The notes beneath the pieces are model-generated. The model did no database searches. It saw only the letters and a program-made list of their open reading frames with translations, and was not told the origin of the DNA. Below are positions 27,744-35,733 of a stretch of 64,000 nt of DNA, piece after piece; within the stretch, counting starts at the first letter, position 1; each line of letters starts with the position of its first letter. Made by a program: the position numbers and the translations under genes. This stretch comes from Neorhizobium galegae (GTDB taxonomy: Bacteria; Pseudomonadota; Alphaproteobacteria; Rhizobiales; Rhizobiaceae), in assembly GCF_021391675.1 (NCBI RefSeq), contig NZ_CP090095.1:4315001-4379000 (forward strand). The letters run 5' to 3'.

Positions 27744-28925
27744 CTAGCGGGTGAGCGCACGCGTCGCCTGCTCCAATCCGCCGAGCGTCAGCGGGAACAT
27801 CCGCTCGGTCATCAGCTGCCGCATCACCCCGATCGAGGTCGTATGGCTCCAATGGTCCTGCGGCACCGGGTTGAGCCAGACGCAGCGGTGGAAATGCTCG
27901 GTGACGCGCCTGATCCAGGCCTCGCCCGGCTCCTGGTTCCAGTGCTCCACCGAACCGCCCGCATGGGTGATCTCATAGGGGCTCATCGAGGCATCCCCGA
28001 CAAAGATCACCTTGTAGTCGGCGCCATAACTGCGGATCAGGTCGAGCGTCGGCGTCCGCTCCGAGCGGCGGCCGTTCTCCTTCCACACGCCTTCATAAAG
28101 GCAGTTATGGAAGTAGAAATGCTCCATATGCTTGAACTCTGCGCGGGCGGCCGAGAATAGTTCTTCGACCACCCGGATATGGTCGTCCATCGAGCCGCCG
28201 ACATCGAAGAACATCAGGAGCTTGACCGCATTGCGCCGCTCCGGCCGGGTCTGCACGTCGAGATAACCATGCTCGGCGGTGGAGCGGATCGTGCCCGGCA
28301 GGTCAAATTCCTCGACCGCCCCTTCCCGCACCCAGCGGCGCAGCCGCTTCAGGGCCAGCTTGATGTTGCGGGTGCCGAGCTCCACCTTGTCGTCGAAATC
28401 GGCAAACTCGCGTTTGTCCCAGACTTTTACCGCCCGGCGGTGGCGGGACTGGTCCTGGCCGATCCGCACGCCTTCCGGGTTATATCCATAGGCACCGAAA
28501 GGGGAGGTGCCGCCGGTGCCGATCCATTTCGAGCCGCCCTGATGCCGGCCCTTTTGCTCCTCCAGCCGCTGGCGCAGCGTCTCCATCAGCTTCTCGAAAC
28601 CGCCGAGCGACTCGACGAGCTTCTTTTCCTCGTCGGTCAGATGCTTTTCGGTGAGCTTGCGCAGCCATTCTTCGGGGATGCTGGCTACATCCAGGCCAGG
28701 CTGCCCGGAGACCATTTCGAGCCCGCGGAAATAGGACGAAAAGACCCGGTCGAACTTGTCGATATGCCGCTCGTCCTTCACCAGCGCGGTTCGGGCGAGG
28801 AAATAGAAGGCCTCTACATCGAAATCCGCGATCCCTTCCTCCATGCCTTCAAGAAGGTCGAGGAATTCCCGGAGTGTCACCGGGATCTTCGCTTCTTTGA
28901 GGTGAAGGAAGAAGGGAATGAACAT
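27744..28925 (-). CDS. CoxE-like VWA-domain protein
   Basis: A 393-residue protein of the CoxE/YeaD2 group with a von Willebrand factor A domain in the second half. The MIDAS metal site is recognisable in FFDVGGSMDDHIRV, where the usual DxSxS is replaced by DVGGS, as is common in this subfamily. Such proteins work with MoxR AAA+ ATPases as cofactor-insertion or complex-remodelling chaperones. A MoxR gene lies 1.6 kb upstream on the same strand. This gene starts 12 bases after metA and so is probably controlled by the SAM-II riboswitch. No signal peptide. Confidence 0.9.
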   Translation of the reverse strand: MFIPFFLHLKEAKIPVTLREFLDLLEGMEEGIADFDVEAFYFLARTALVKDERHIDKFDRVFSSYFRGLEMVSGQPGLDVASIPEEWLRKLTEKHLTDEEKKLVESLGGFEKLMETLRQRLEEQKGRHQGGSKWIGTGGTSPFGAYGYNPEGVRIGQDQSRHRRAVKVWDKREFADFDDKVELGTRNIKLALKRLRRWVREGAVEEFDLPGTIRSTAEHGYLDVQTRPERRNAVKLLMFFDVGGSMDDHIRVVEELFSAARAEFKHMEHFYFHNCLYEGVWKENGRRSERTPTLDLIRSYGADYKVIFVGDASMSPYEITHAGGSVEHWNQEPGEAWIRRVTEHFHRCVWLNPVPQDHWSHTTSIGVMRQLMTERMFPLTLGGLEQATRALTR

Positions 28926-28937
28926 CGCGTCGAAAAC

Positions 28938-29858
28938 CTACTCCGTACCGATCTTCTCCGGATCATAGGGGGTCGTCTGGTAGATCTCGTTGATCCAGTT
29001 GCCGAACAGAAGATGGGCATGGCTGCGCCAACGGTTCAAGGGCGTCAGCGTATCGTCGTTATGCGGGAAGTAGTTATGCGGCATCCTGATCGGCACGCCG
29101 GCATTGACGTCCCGGAAATACTCGTCGGCCAGCGAGGTGGAGTCGTATTCCACATGGTTGAACATATAGAGCCGCTTGCCCGCCTTCTCGTGCACCAGGC
29201 AGATACCCATTTCCTCGGATTCCATCAGGATTTCGAGATTCGGGTTCTTCTCGATATCGGCGCGGCGGACTTCCGTCCAGCGCGACACCGGAACCTGAAA
29301 ATCGTCCGAAAAGCCGTTGAGATAGATCGAGGACGGCACGAGGTTGCGGTGGCGATAGACGCCGAACGCCTTTTCCTTGAGCTCGTATTTCGGCACGCCA
29401 TGGAAATGGTAGATCGCCGCCATCGCGCCCCAGCAGACATTCATGGTCGAATGTACGTTGGTCGCCGTCCAGTCGAGGATTTGTCTCATCTCGTCCCAAT
29501 AGGTAACGTCCTCGAAGGGAAGTGTCTCGATCGGCGCGCCGGTGATGATGAAACCGTCGAATTTGCGGTGCTTCACTTCCTCCCAGGTCTCGTAGAAGGA
29601 GAGGAGATGATCCTCCGACGTGTTCTTGGCCTTGTGGCCGCCGACGCGGATCAGCGAGAACTCGACCTGCAGCGGCGAGGCGCCGACGAGGCGCGCCATC
29701 TGCAACTCGGTCTTGATCTTGTTCGGCATGAGGTTCAAGAGCCCGATCTGCAGCGGACGAATGTCCTGCCGCACCGCCATGGTTTCGGTCATCACCCGCA
29801 CGCCTTCGGAAACGAGCGTGCTGAATGCGGGCAGCGTATCGGGAATCTTGATCGGCAT
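28938..29858 (-). CDS. metA: Homoserine O-acyltransferase MetA (probably acetyl-specific)
   Basis: A 306-residue MetA, which activates homoserine in methionine synthesis. The catalytic cysteine C142 (MNVCWGAMA), H235 and E237 (FNHVEYDS) are present. Residue 111 is glutamate ([13 protein letters not shown]); work on MetA-type enzymes showed that Glu at 111 favours acetyl-CoA and Gly favours succinyl-CoA, so this is most likely a homoserine acetyltransferase despite the usual metA/succinyltransferase name. A SAM-II riboswitch and a Rho-independent terminator lie just upstream; the CoxE-like gene follows 12 bases downstream. Confidence 0.96.
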   Translation of the reverse strand: MPIKIPDTLPAFSTLVSEGVRVMTETMAVRQDIRPLQIGLLNLMPNKIKTELQMARLVGASPLQVEFSLIRVGGHKAKNTSEDHLLSFYETWEEVKHRKFDGFIITGAPIETLPFEDVTYWDEMRQILDWTATNVHSTMNVCWGAMAAIYHFHGVPKYELKEKAFGVYRHRNLVPSSIYLNGFSDDFQVPVSRWTEVRRADIEKNPNLEILMESEEMGICLVHEKAGKRLYMFNHVEYDSTSLADEYFRDVNAGVPIRMPHNYFPHNDDTLTPLNRWRSHAHLLFGNWINEIYQTTPYDPEKIGTE

Positions 29859-29869
29859 GTCTCAACCCA

Positions 29870-29909
29870 ACAAAAATAAAAACCGGCAACGACAAAAATC
29901 GCAACCGGT
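29870..29909 (-). terminator. Terminator between SAM-II riboswitch and metA
   Basis: On the minus strand ACCGGTTGCGA pairs with TCGTTGCCGGT (ends at 29909 and 29882; the middle TTG/TTG pairs only as wobbles) and is followed by TTTTATTTTTG. It lies 24 to 51 bases upstream of metA, so it can end transcription before the gene. Confidence 0.7.
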
Positions 29910-29931
29910 CCGTGGGAAGACATCTTCTCGC

Positions 29932-29988
29932 GGCCCTTTAGCGACTTTTTTAACGTGGCTGCAAGCCGGCCGGCCAAATCACCACGAA
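29932..29988 (-). ncRNA. SAM-II riboswitch (SAM_alpha) of metA
   Basis: The minus strand shows the complete SAM-II pattern: CGTGGTGATTTG, a GC-rich loop arm, GCTTGCAGCCACGT, an A-rich stretch (TTAAAAAAGT) and the CGCTAAAGGG end. CGTGG pairs with CCACG to form P1, and the 3' GCTAAA segment completes the pseudoknot. It is a SAM-sensing element known from metA genes of alphaproteobacteria. The distance from its end to the metA ATG is about 74 bases. Confidence 0.93.
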
Positions 29989-30048
29989 TTCTCAAGAGCT
30001 CAAATACGCCTTGCTATGACCGGCGTCAATGGGAGCACGATCTTGCTC

Positions 30049-30489
30049 CTATGGCGCGTCCATGAGAACGAGCGGAAGCGCGTCTGCCAGCCCGCCGCCG
30101 AGCTGGCGCGCCGCGTCGACCAGCGGCATCCAGGAAAAGCGAAAGCGGATGGGGTCGCCGCCATCGAAGCGATGTTCCTCAATATGAATCCACGTGTCGG
30201 CATAATCCCCCATCAGCCGAAGCAGGAAATAATGCCGGCGATGGCAGATCTCGCTGCCATCCTTCTGGAAACGGTAATCGTGAACCATGAGCGGATGCAG
30301 CGGAACATCGACAGCAAGACCTGTCTCCTCGTGAAATTCACGAGCGGCGGCGATATCCGCCGCTTCCCCAGGCTCGATCGTACCGCCCGGCACCTGCAAC
30401 CACTGATCGGGAAAGTCCGGCTCGTCGAAAACCAGCAACCGATTCTGCCAGACCGCGTAGATCAGCACCTTGAACGCATCGGGCATCAT
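30049..30489 (-). CDS. Nudix hydrolase
   Basis: A 146-residue Nudix enzyme with a full Nudix box, GGTIEPGEAADIAAAREFHEETGL in outline: the G, the E, and REFHEETG that binds magnesium are all in place (residues about 36-58). It hydrolyses a nucleoside diphosphate linked to some group; the exact substrate is not evident. The ATG at 30489 overlaps the stop of the MoxR gene as ATGA, so the two are coupled. The gene ends 60 bases before the SAM-II element. Confidence 0.92.
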   Translation of the reverse strand: MMPDAFKVLIYAVWQNRLLVFDEPDFPDQWLQVPGGTIEPGEAADIAAAREFHEETGLAVDVPLHPLMVHDYRFQKDGSEICHRRHYFLLRLMGDYADTWIHIEEHRFDGGDPIRFRFSWMPLVDAARQLGGGLADALPLVLMDAP

Positions 30490-31325
30490 CTTTCCCGCCG
30501 CGCCAGGAAGGCCAGCCGCTCGAAGAGATGCACGTCCTGCTCGTTCTTGAGGAGAGCGCCGTGCAGCTTCGGCAGCGCGTTCTTGACGTCGCCGCGCAGG
30601 TCCGACGGATCGACATCGTCCGAGACCAGCAGCCGGATCCAGTCGAGCGCTTCGGAGGTCGATGGCTTCTTCTTCAGCCCCGGCATCTCGCGGATGTCGT
30701 AGAATTGGGTGAGCGCATTGCGCACCAGCGTCTGCTTGATGCCGGGATAGTGGACCTCGACGATGCGGGCGAGCGTATCGACATCCGGGAAGCGGATATA
30801 GTGGAAGAAACAGCGGCGCAGGAAGGCGTCCGGCAGTTCTTTCTCGTTATTGGAGGTGATGATGACGATCGGCCGGACCTTGGCGCGGACCATCTCACCC
30901 GTCTCGTAGACATGGAATTCCATGCGGTCGAGTTCCTGCAAGAGGTCGTTCGGGAATTCGATATCCGCCTTGTCGATCTCGTCGATCAACAGGACGAGCT
31001 TCCTGTCCGAGGCGAAAGCCTGCCACAGCTTGCCGCGGCGGATATAGTTGGCGACGTCATGAACGCGCTCGTCGCCAAGCTGGCTGTCGCGCAGCCGCGA
31101 GACGGCGTCGTATTCGTAAAGCCCCTGCTGCGCCTTGGTGGTGGACTTGATGTTCCACTCGATCAGATCAAGCCCGAGGGCCGCGGCCACCTGCCGCGCA
31201 AGCTCGGTCTTGCCGGTGCCGGGCTCGCCTTTCACCAGCAGCGGACGTTCGAGCCGGATCGCGGCGTTGACCGCCACCATCAGATCCTTGTCGGCAATAT
31301 AGTCCGCTGTACCCTGAAACTGCAT
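30486..31325 (-). CDS. MoxR-family AAA+ ATPase
   Basis: A 279-residue AAA+ ATPase. Walker A is GEPGTGKTE (about residues 34-42), Walker B is LVLLIDEIDKAD, sensor 1 is IITSNNEKELPDAFLRRC with the arginine finger. MoxR ATPases act with a VWA protein to mature or insert cofactors. The expected CoxE-like partner is encoded downstream, with the Nudix and metA genes in between. The ATG at 31325 follows CAGGATCACG; the longer frame upstream is antisense to the thiamine pyrophosphokinase gene. Confidence 0.93.
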   Translation of the reverse strand: MQFQGTADYIADKDLMVAVNAAIRLERPLLVKGEPGTGKTELARQVAAALGLDLIEWNIKSTTKAQQGLYEYDAVSRLRDSQLGDERVHDVANYIRRGKLWQAFASDRKLVLLIDEIDKADIEFPNDLLQELDRMEFHVYETGEMVRAKVRPIVIITSNNEKELPDAFLRRCFFHYIRFPDVDTLARIVEVHYPGIKQTLVRNALTQFYDIREMPGLKKKPSTSEALDWIRLLVSDDVDPSDLRGDVKNALPKLHGALLKNEQDVHLFERLAFLARRER

Positions 31326-31425
31326 CTCGTGATCCTGATCGGTGAACGCGCCGCAAACTAAAAGCTCACCCGTGGGGGTGCAACAGCTTTCCCTTTCCAT
31401 CGGCTTTGCGCTATGGGCAATGCGC

Positions 31426-32076
31426 ATGACCCATTCGACCTTCACCATTCTGCTCGGCGGCAATCTCACCGTCACCGACCGCCTGCGGGACACGATCGCC
31501 GGTAGCCGCTTCATCGCGGCCGATAGCGGCATGCGCCATGCGGCAGCGCTCGGCGCGAAGCCGGAACTCTGGGTCGGCGATTTCGATTCCTCCGACGCCG
31601 CGTTGATCGCGCAGTTCCCGCACGTCGAGCGGCAGGCCTTTCCGCCGGCCAAGAACGAGACGGACGGCGAGATCGCGACGGCTGAAGCCGTCAAACGGGG
31701 CGCGACAAGGCTGATCTTTGCCGGCGCGCTCGGCGGCGAGCGCAGCGACCATGCGCTTCAGCATCTCTTTCACGCCATGAGCCTGGCCGAACGCGACCTA
31801 GACATCCTGCTGACGTCGGGCGACGAGGAGGCCGTGCCGCTGCTGGCGGGCACGAAGACACTGGACCTGCCGAAGGGTTCGCTGTTTTCGGTCATCGGTT
31901 TTTCCGACCTGGAAGGGCTCGATATCATCGGCGCACGTTATCCGCTCGACAACTTCTCACTCCCCTTCGGCTCCTCGCGCACCGTCTCGAACGTTGCGGA
32001 AGGCCCTGTGGAATTCCATCTAAAGAGCGGCAGGGCGATGATCCTTGCCCGCCCCCACGACTTTACAGGAGCCTGA
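31426..32076 (+). CDS. thiN: Thiamine pyrophosphokinase
   Basis: A 216-residue thiamine diphosphokinase, making thiamine pyrophosphate from thiamine and ATP. Family motifs: FTILLGGNLT at the start, AADSGMRHAAALGAKPELWVGDFDS in outline (the GDFDS motif binds metal), KNETDGEIA and GALGGERSDHALQHL. The ATG at 31426 begins the conserved part; an ATG six bases earlier is equally possible. The product matches the thiBPQ uptake genes 2.6 kb away. The ABC-F gene begins three bases after the stop. Confidence 0.92.
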   Translation: MTHSTFTILLGGNLTVTDRLRDTIAGSRFIAADSGMRHAAALGAKPELWVGDFDSSDAALIAQFPHVERQAFPPAKNETDGEIATAEAVKRGATRLIFAGALGGERSDHALQHLFHAMSLAERDLDILLTSGDEEAVPLLAGTKTLDLPKGSLFSVIGFSDLEGLDIIGARYPLDNFSLPFGSSRTVSNVAEGPVEFHLKSGRAMILARPHDFTGA

Positions 32077-32079
32077 CTG

Positions 32080-33900
32080 TTGGCGCCCCCAATTCTGAAA
32101 CTTGACGATATTTTCCTGAGCTTCGGCGGAGCGCCGCTTCTCGCCGGCGCCGGCATGCAGGTGGAGCCGGGCGACCGCATCTGCCTCGTCGGCCGCAACG
32201 GTTCCGGCAAGTCGACGCTGATGAAGATCGCCGCCGGCATGGTCGAGCCCCAGTCGGGAGAGGTGTTCCGCCACCCCTCCTCGACCATCCGCTATCTCGA
32301 ACAGGCGCCGGATTTCGCCGATTACTCGACCGTGCAGGCCTATGCCGAAGCGGGCCTCGGCCCGGGCGACGACCCCTATCGCGTCACCTACCTGCTCGAA
32401 CATCTGGGCCTCACCGGCCAGGAACATCCGAACACGCTCTCCGGCGGAGAAGCCCGACGCGCAGCACTTGCCCGTGTCATGGCGCCCGAACCCGACATCC
32501 TGATGCTCGACGAGCCGACCAACCATCTCGACCTGCCGACCATCGAATGGCTGGAAGAGGAGCTGCGCAAGACGAGAAGCGCGCTGGTGGTGATCTCGCA
32601 TGACCGTCGCTTCCTCGAAAAGGTCTCGAACGCCACGGTCTGGCTCGACCGCGGCACATCACGACGTCTCAACCGCGGTTTCGGCGAGTTCGAAGCCTGG
32701 CGTGACGAAGTGCTGGAGGCGGAAGAGCTGGAACAGCACAAGCTCGGCAAGGCGATCGAGCGCGAGGAACACTGGCTGCGTTACGGCGTCACCGCGCGCC
32801 GCAAGCGCAACATGCGCCGCCTCGGCGAGTTGCAGACGATGCGCGGCAATTACCGCGGCCACAAGGGTCCGCAAGGCACGGTGCAGGCGAGTGTCAGCGA
32901 GGGCCGCGAGTCCGGCAAGCTGGTCATCGAAGCCGAGAACATCACCAAGAGCTATGACCGGCCGATCGTCGCTCCCTTCTCGATCCGCGTGCATCGCGGC
33001 GACTGCATCGGTCTCGTCGGCCCGAACGGCGCCGGCAAGACCACGCTCCTGAAAATGCTGACCGGCCAGCTGGCGCCCGACACCGGTACCGTCAAGCTCG
33101 GTACAAACCTGGAAATCGCGACACTCGACCAGAAACGCGAGGATCTGGACCCCGAGGACACTCTGTCCCATTATCTGACGGACGGGCGCGGCGAGACGCT
33201 GCTGGTGAACGGCGAGCAGCGGCATGTCGCGGGCTACATGAAGGACTTCCTGTTCCAGCCGGAGCAGATCAGGACACCGATCAAGAACCTGTCGGGCGGC
33301 GAGCGCGCCCGGCTGATGCTGGCCCGCATCATGGCGCGGCCGTCCAACCTGCTGATATTGGACGAGCCGACCAATGACCTCGATATCGAGACGCTGGACC
33401 TGCTGCAGGAAATCGTCGCCGGTTACACCGGCACGGTCATCCTCGTCAGCCACGACCGCGACTTCCTCGACCGGACCGTGACCTCGACCATCGCCCCCGC
33501 CAATCCGGACGCACCGGACGGCCGCTGGATCGAATATGCCGGCGGCTACACGGATATGCTGGCGCAACGGAAGGGAGCGCTCGAGGAACGGCGTCGCACG
33601 GAGAAAGCCGACAGGGCAAAAACCGATACTGCGGCACCGGCTTCCGGCACCAACAAGGGCAAAGGCAAGCTTTCCTTCAAGCAGAAATTCGCGCTCGAGA
33701 ACCTTCCGAAGGAAATGGCGAAAGCCGAGGCCGAGATCGCCGCCCGCGAGAAGAAGATGGGCGATCCCAACCTCTTCACCAAGGATCCCGCCGCCTTCAA
33801 CAAGTTGGCTGCGGAGATGGAAAAGCTGCGCCAAAGCATCAGCAAAATGGAAGAGGAATGGCTGGAACTCGAAATGCTGCGTGAGGAAATTGAAGGCTAA
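32080..33900 (+). CDS. ABC-F family ATPase (Uup-like)
   Basis: A 606-residue soluble protein with two ABC domains and no membrane part. Walker A motifs are GRNGSGKST and GPNGAGKTT; signatures LSGGEARRA and LSGGERARL; Walker B LMLDEPTNHLD and LILDEPTNDLD. A linker joins the domains, and the C-terminal 100 residues form a charged coiled coil like that of Uup, which binds DNA or ribosomes. ABC-F proteins act on ribosomes. The start is a TTG at 32080 with AGGAG just before it, three bases after thiN, so it is translated in the same operon. Confidence 0.92.
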   Translation: MAPPILKLDDIFLSFGGAPLLAGAGMQVEPGDRICLVGRNGSGKSTLMKIAAGMVEPQSGEVFRHPSSTIRYLEQAPDFADYSTVQAYAEAGLGPGDDPYRVTYLLEHLGLTGQEHPNTLSGGEARRAALARVMAPEPDILMLDEPTNHLDLPTIEWLEEELRKTRSALVVISHDRRFLEKVSNATVWLDRGTSRRLNRGFGEFEAWRDEVLEAEELEQHKLGKAIEREEHWLRYGVTARRKRNMRRLGELQTMRGNYRGHKGPQGTVQASVSEGRESGKLVIEAENITKSYDRPIVAPFSIRVHRGDCIGLVGPNGAGKTTLLKMLTGQLAPDTGTVKLGTNLEIATLDQKREDLDPEDTLSHYLTDGRGETLLVNGEQRHVAGYMKDFLFQPEQIRTPIKNLSGGERARLMLARIMARPSNLLILDEPTNDLDIETLDLLQEIVAGYTGTVILVSHDRDFLDRTVTSTIAPANPDAPDGRWIEYAGGYTDMLAQRKGALEERRRTEKADRAKTDTAAPASGTNKGKGKLSFKQKFALENLPKEMAKAEAEIAAREKKMGDPNLFTKDPAAFNKLAAEMEKLRQSISKMEEEWLELEMLREEIEG

Positions 33901-33956
33901 TTTGCGATTTATTAATCTTAACAGATAGTTAGCTGAAAAAATATTTGTCGCGGACC

Positions 33957-33981
33957 GGAACATATCTCTTCCCGAGACGTT
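33957..33981 (+). promoter_or_regulatory. Candidate sigma-EcfG promoter of the orphan receiver gene
   Basis: GGAAC (33957-33961), 16 bases, then CGTT (33978-33981). This is an exact match to the alphaproteobacterial general-stress consensus GGAAC-N16/17-CGTT. It lies 77 bases before the ATG of the receiver gene in the 158-base gap after the ABC-F gene. Confidence 0.7.
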
Positions 33982-34058
33982 CGGTGGATCAATAGCGGTC
34001 GAAATCTCTTGGGAGTCCTCGGCCATCACGGAACCGATCAACCGAATAGGGACATCCA

Positions 34059-34508
34059 ATGCTGACAAATGTTACGCGTCGTCGGCTGGCCGCTGAGGCG
34101 ATGAATCAGAGAGTTATGATTGTCGAAGACGAGTTTCTGATCGCGCTCGATGTTGCCGAGACGATCGAAGCCATGGGCCTGAAAGTCGCCGGTTTTGCCA
34201 ATGCCCGCAAACACGCCCTGGCTCTCGCCGCCTATGCCGATATCGCCCTGGTCGACGTCAATCTCTCGGACGGCCGGACCGGTCCGGAGATCGGCCGAGA
34301 GCTTGCCGAGCAATATGGCATCACCGTCGTCTTCATGACGGGTAATCCGGACGATGTGGAAGCCGGCGTCAAGGGCTCGCTCGGCGTTCTCACCAAACCG
34401 GTCATGCCTGACGTAGTCGAGAAGACGATCGACTACGCCGTTGCCAACCGGCTCGGCGGCATGGCGATCGTTCCGCGTGAACTGAAGGTGTTTCCGCAGA
34501 ACCACTGA
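34059..34508 (+). CDS. Single-domain response regulator (stand-alone receiver)
   Basis: A 149-residue protein that is essentially one receiver domain: acidic pair VEDEF, phosphorylation aspartate in LVDVNLSDG, T in FMTGNPDD and K in LTKP. No output domain follows, so it must act by binding another protein. It resembles the receiver domain at the end of the HWE hybrid kinase (both use LVDVNL/LDVNL and LIALDV/LIAMEL sequences). A perfect EcfG-type promoter precedes it. The start may instead be the ATG at 34101, since the first 14 residues are not receiver-like. The TPP riboswitch lies downstream. Confidence 0.9.
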   Translation: MLTNVTRRRLAAEAMNQRVMIVEDEFLIALDVAETIEAMGLKVAGFANARKHALALAAYADIALVDVNLSDGRTGPEIGRELAEQYGITVVFMTGNPDDVEAGVKGSLGVLTKPVMPDVVEKTIDYAVANRLGGMAIVPRELKVFPQNH

Positions 34509-34575
34509 GCCAATGTTGCTCCTGCCGAGTGCGCCTCTTGCCAGCCATTCGCCTCACCGCTAAATCTGATCTCGC

Positions 34576-34666
34576 TCTAACGGGGTGCCGCGCGTTTTCG
34601 CGCGGCTGAGAGGCTTCTGGCCAACCCGCGGAACCTGATCCGGTTAACACCGGCGGAGGGATTAGA
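34576..34666 (+). ncRNA. TPP riboswitch (THI element) of thiBPQ
   Basis: All conserved parts are present in order: GGGGTGCC, GGCTGAGAGG, AACCCGCGGAACCTGATC and GGTTAACACCGGCGGAGGG. The outer stem pairs TCTAA (34576-34580) with TTAGA (34662-34666). It lies about 54 bases before the thiB ATG and turns the transport operon down when thiamine pyrophosphate is plentiful. Confidence 0.96.
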
Positions 34667-34719
34667 CGGCTCTTCATCAGCGCCTGTTCCCTTTTGTTCA
34701 CCAAAACGAGGAGACGCTG

Positions 34720-35730
34720 ATGCGCAGCACCATTCTTTCGATATTGGCGGCCGCTGCCGCCCTTTCCCTTTCCGCGCCGGCCGAAGCGCAGGAAAAGACG
34801 CTGACCGTCTACACCTACGAGAGCTTCATCTCCGATTGGGGTCCAGGGCCTAAGGTCAAGGAAACTTTCGAAAAGACCTGTGCCTGCAAGCTCAATTTCG
34901 TCGGCGTCGCCGATGGCGTGGCGCTTCTCACGCGGCTGAAACTGGAAGGCAAAAGCACCGACGCCGATATCGCGCTCGGCCTCGATACCAACCTCATCTC
35001 CGAGGCCAAGGCAACCGGTCTGTTCGAACCGCATGGGCTCGACGCCTCGGCGGCCAAGGTCCCCGGCAATTACAGCGACGACACGTTCATCCCCTACGAC
35101 TATGGCCATTTCGCCGTCGTCTACGATACCCAGGCGATCAAGAACCCGCCGAAGAGCCTGAAGGAACTGGTGGAAGGCGACCCGGCGCAGAAGATCGCCA
35201 TCGAGGATCCTCGGACCTCGACACCGGGCCTCGGCCTGCTGCTGTGGGTGAAATCGGTCTATGGCGACAAGGCGCCGGAGGCCTGGGCAAAGCTTCGCAA
35301 GCGCGTGCTGACCGTCACGCCCGGCTGGTCGGAAGCCTATGGTCTTTTCACTAAGGGCGAAGTGCCGATGGTGTTTTCCTACACGACCTCTCCCGCCTAT
35401 CACATGGTCGAGGAAAAGACCGACCGCTATCAGGCCGCCTCCTTTACGGAGGGCCACTACATCCAGATCGAGGTTGCCGGCATGCTGAAGGGCACCGGAG
35501 ACAAGGATCTGGCGAAACAGTTCCTGAAATTCATGGTGTCGCCGGCCTTCCAGGACGTCATCCCGACCACCAACTGGATGATGCCGGCCGCCAAGACTTC
35601 CGAACCCTTGCCCGACGCCTTCAACAAGCTAGTGCAGCCGGCCAAGACGTTCCTGATGGGGTCGGACGAAGTCGCCAGGAATCGCCAGGCCTGGATCGAT
35701 GAATGGCTGACCGCCATGAGCATGAACTGA
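34720..35730 (+). CDS. thiB: Thiamine ABC transporter, substrate-binding protein
   Basis: A 336-residue periplasmic binding protein for thiamine, TPP and related forms. It has a Sec signal peptide ([23 protein letters not shown], in outline) and ThiB family blocks such as [29 protein letters not shown] and [14 protein letters not shown]. The start at 34720 follows GAGGAG. It is first in thiBPQ, directly behind the TPP riboswitch, with thiP three bases later. Confidence 0.95.
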   Translation: MRSTILSILAAAAALSLSAPAEAQEKTLTVYTYESFISDWGPGPKVKETFEKTCACKLNFVGVADGVALLTRLKLEGKSTDADIALGLDTNLISEAKATGLFEPHGLDASAAKVPGNYSDDTFIPYDYGHFAVVYDTQAIKNPPKSLKELVEGDPAQKIAIEDPRTSTPGLGLLLWVKSVYGDKAPEAWAKLRKRVLTVTPGWSEAYGLFTKGEVPMVFSYTTSPAYHMVEEKTDRYQAASFTEGHYIQIEVAGMLKGTGDKDLAKQFLKFMVSPAFQDVIPTTNWMMPAAKTSEPLPDAFNKLVQPAKTFLMGSDEVARNRQAWIDEWLTAMSMN

Positions 35731-35733
35731 TCC

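Noticed and set aside
31370..31395. TPP riboswitch upstream of thiN
   Set aside because: A GGGGGTGC string is present, but the CTGAGA and GAACCTGAT parts are missing. The real element is at 34576-34666.
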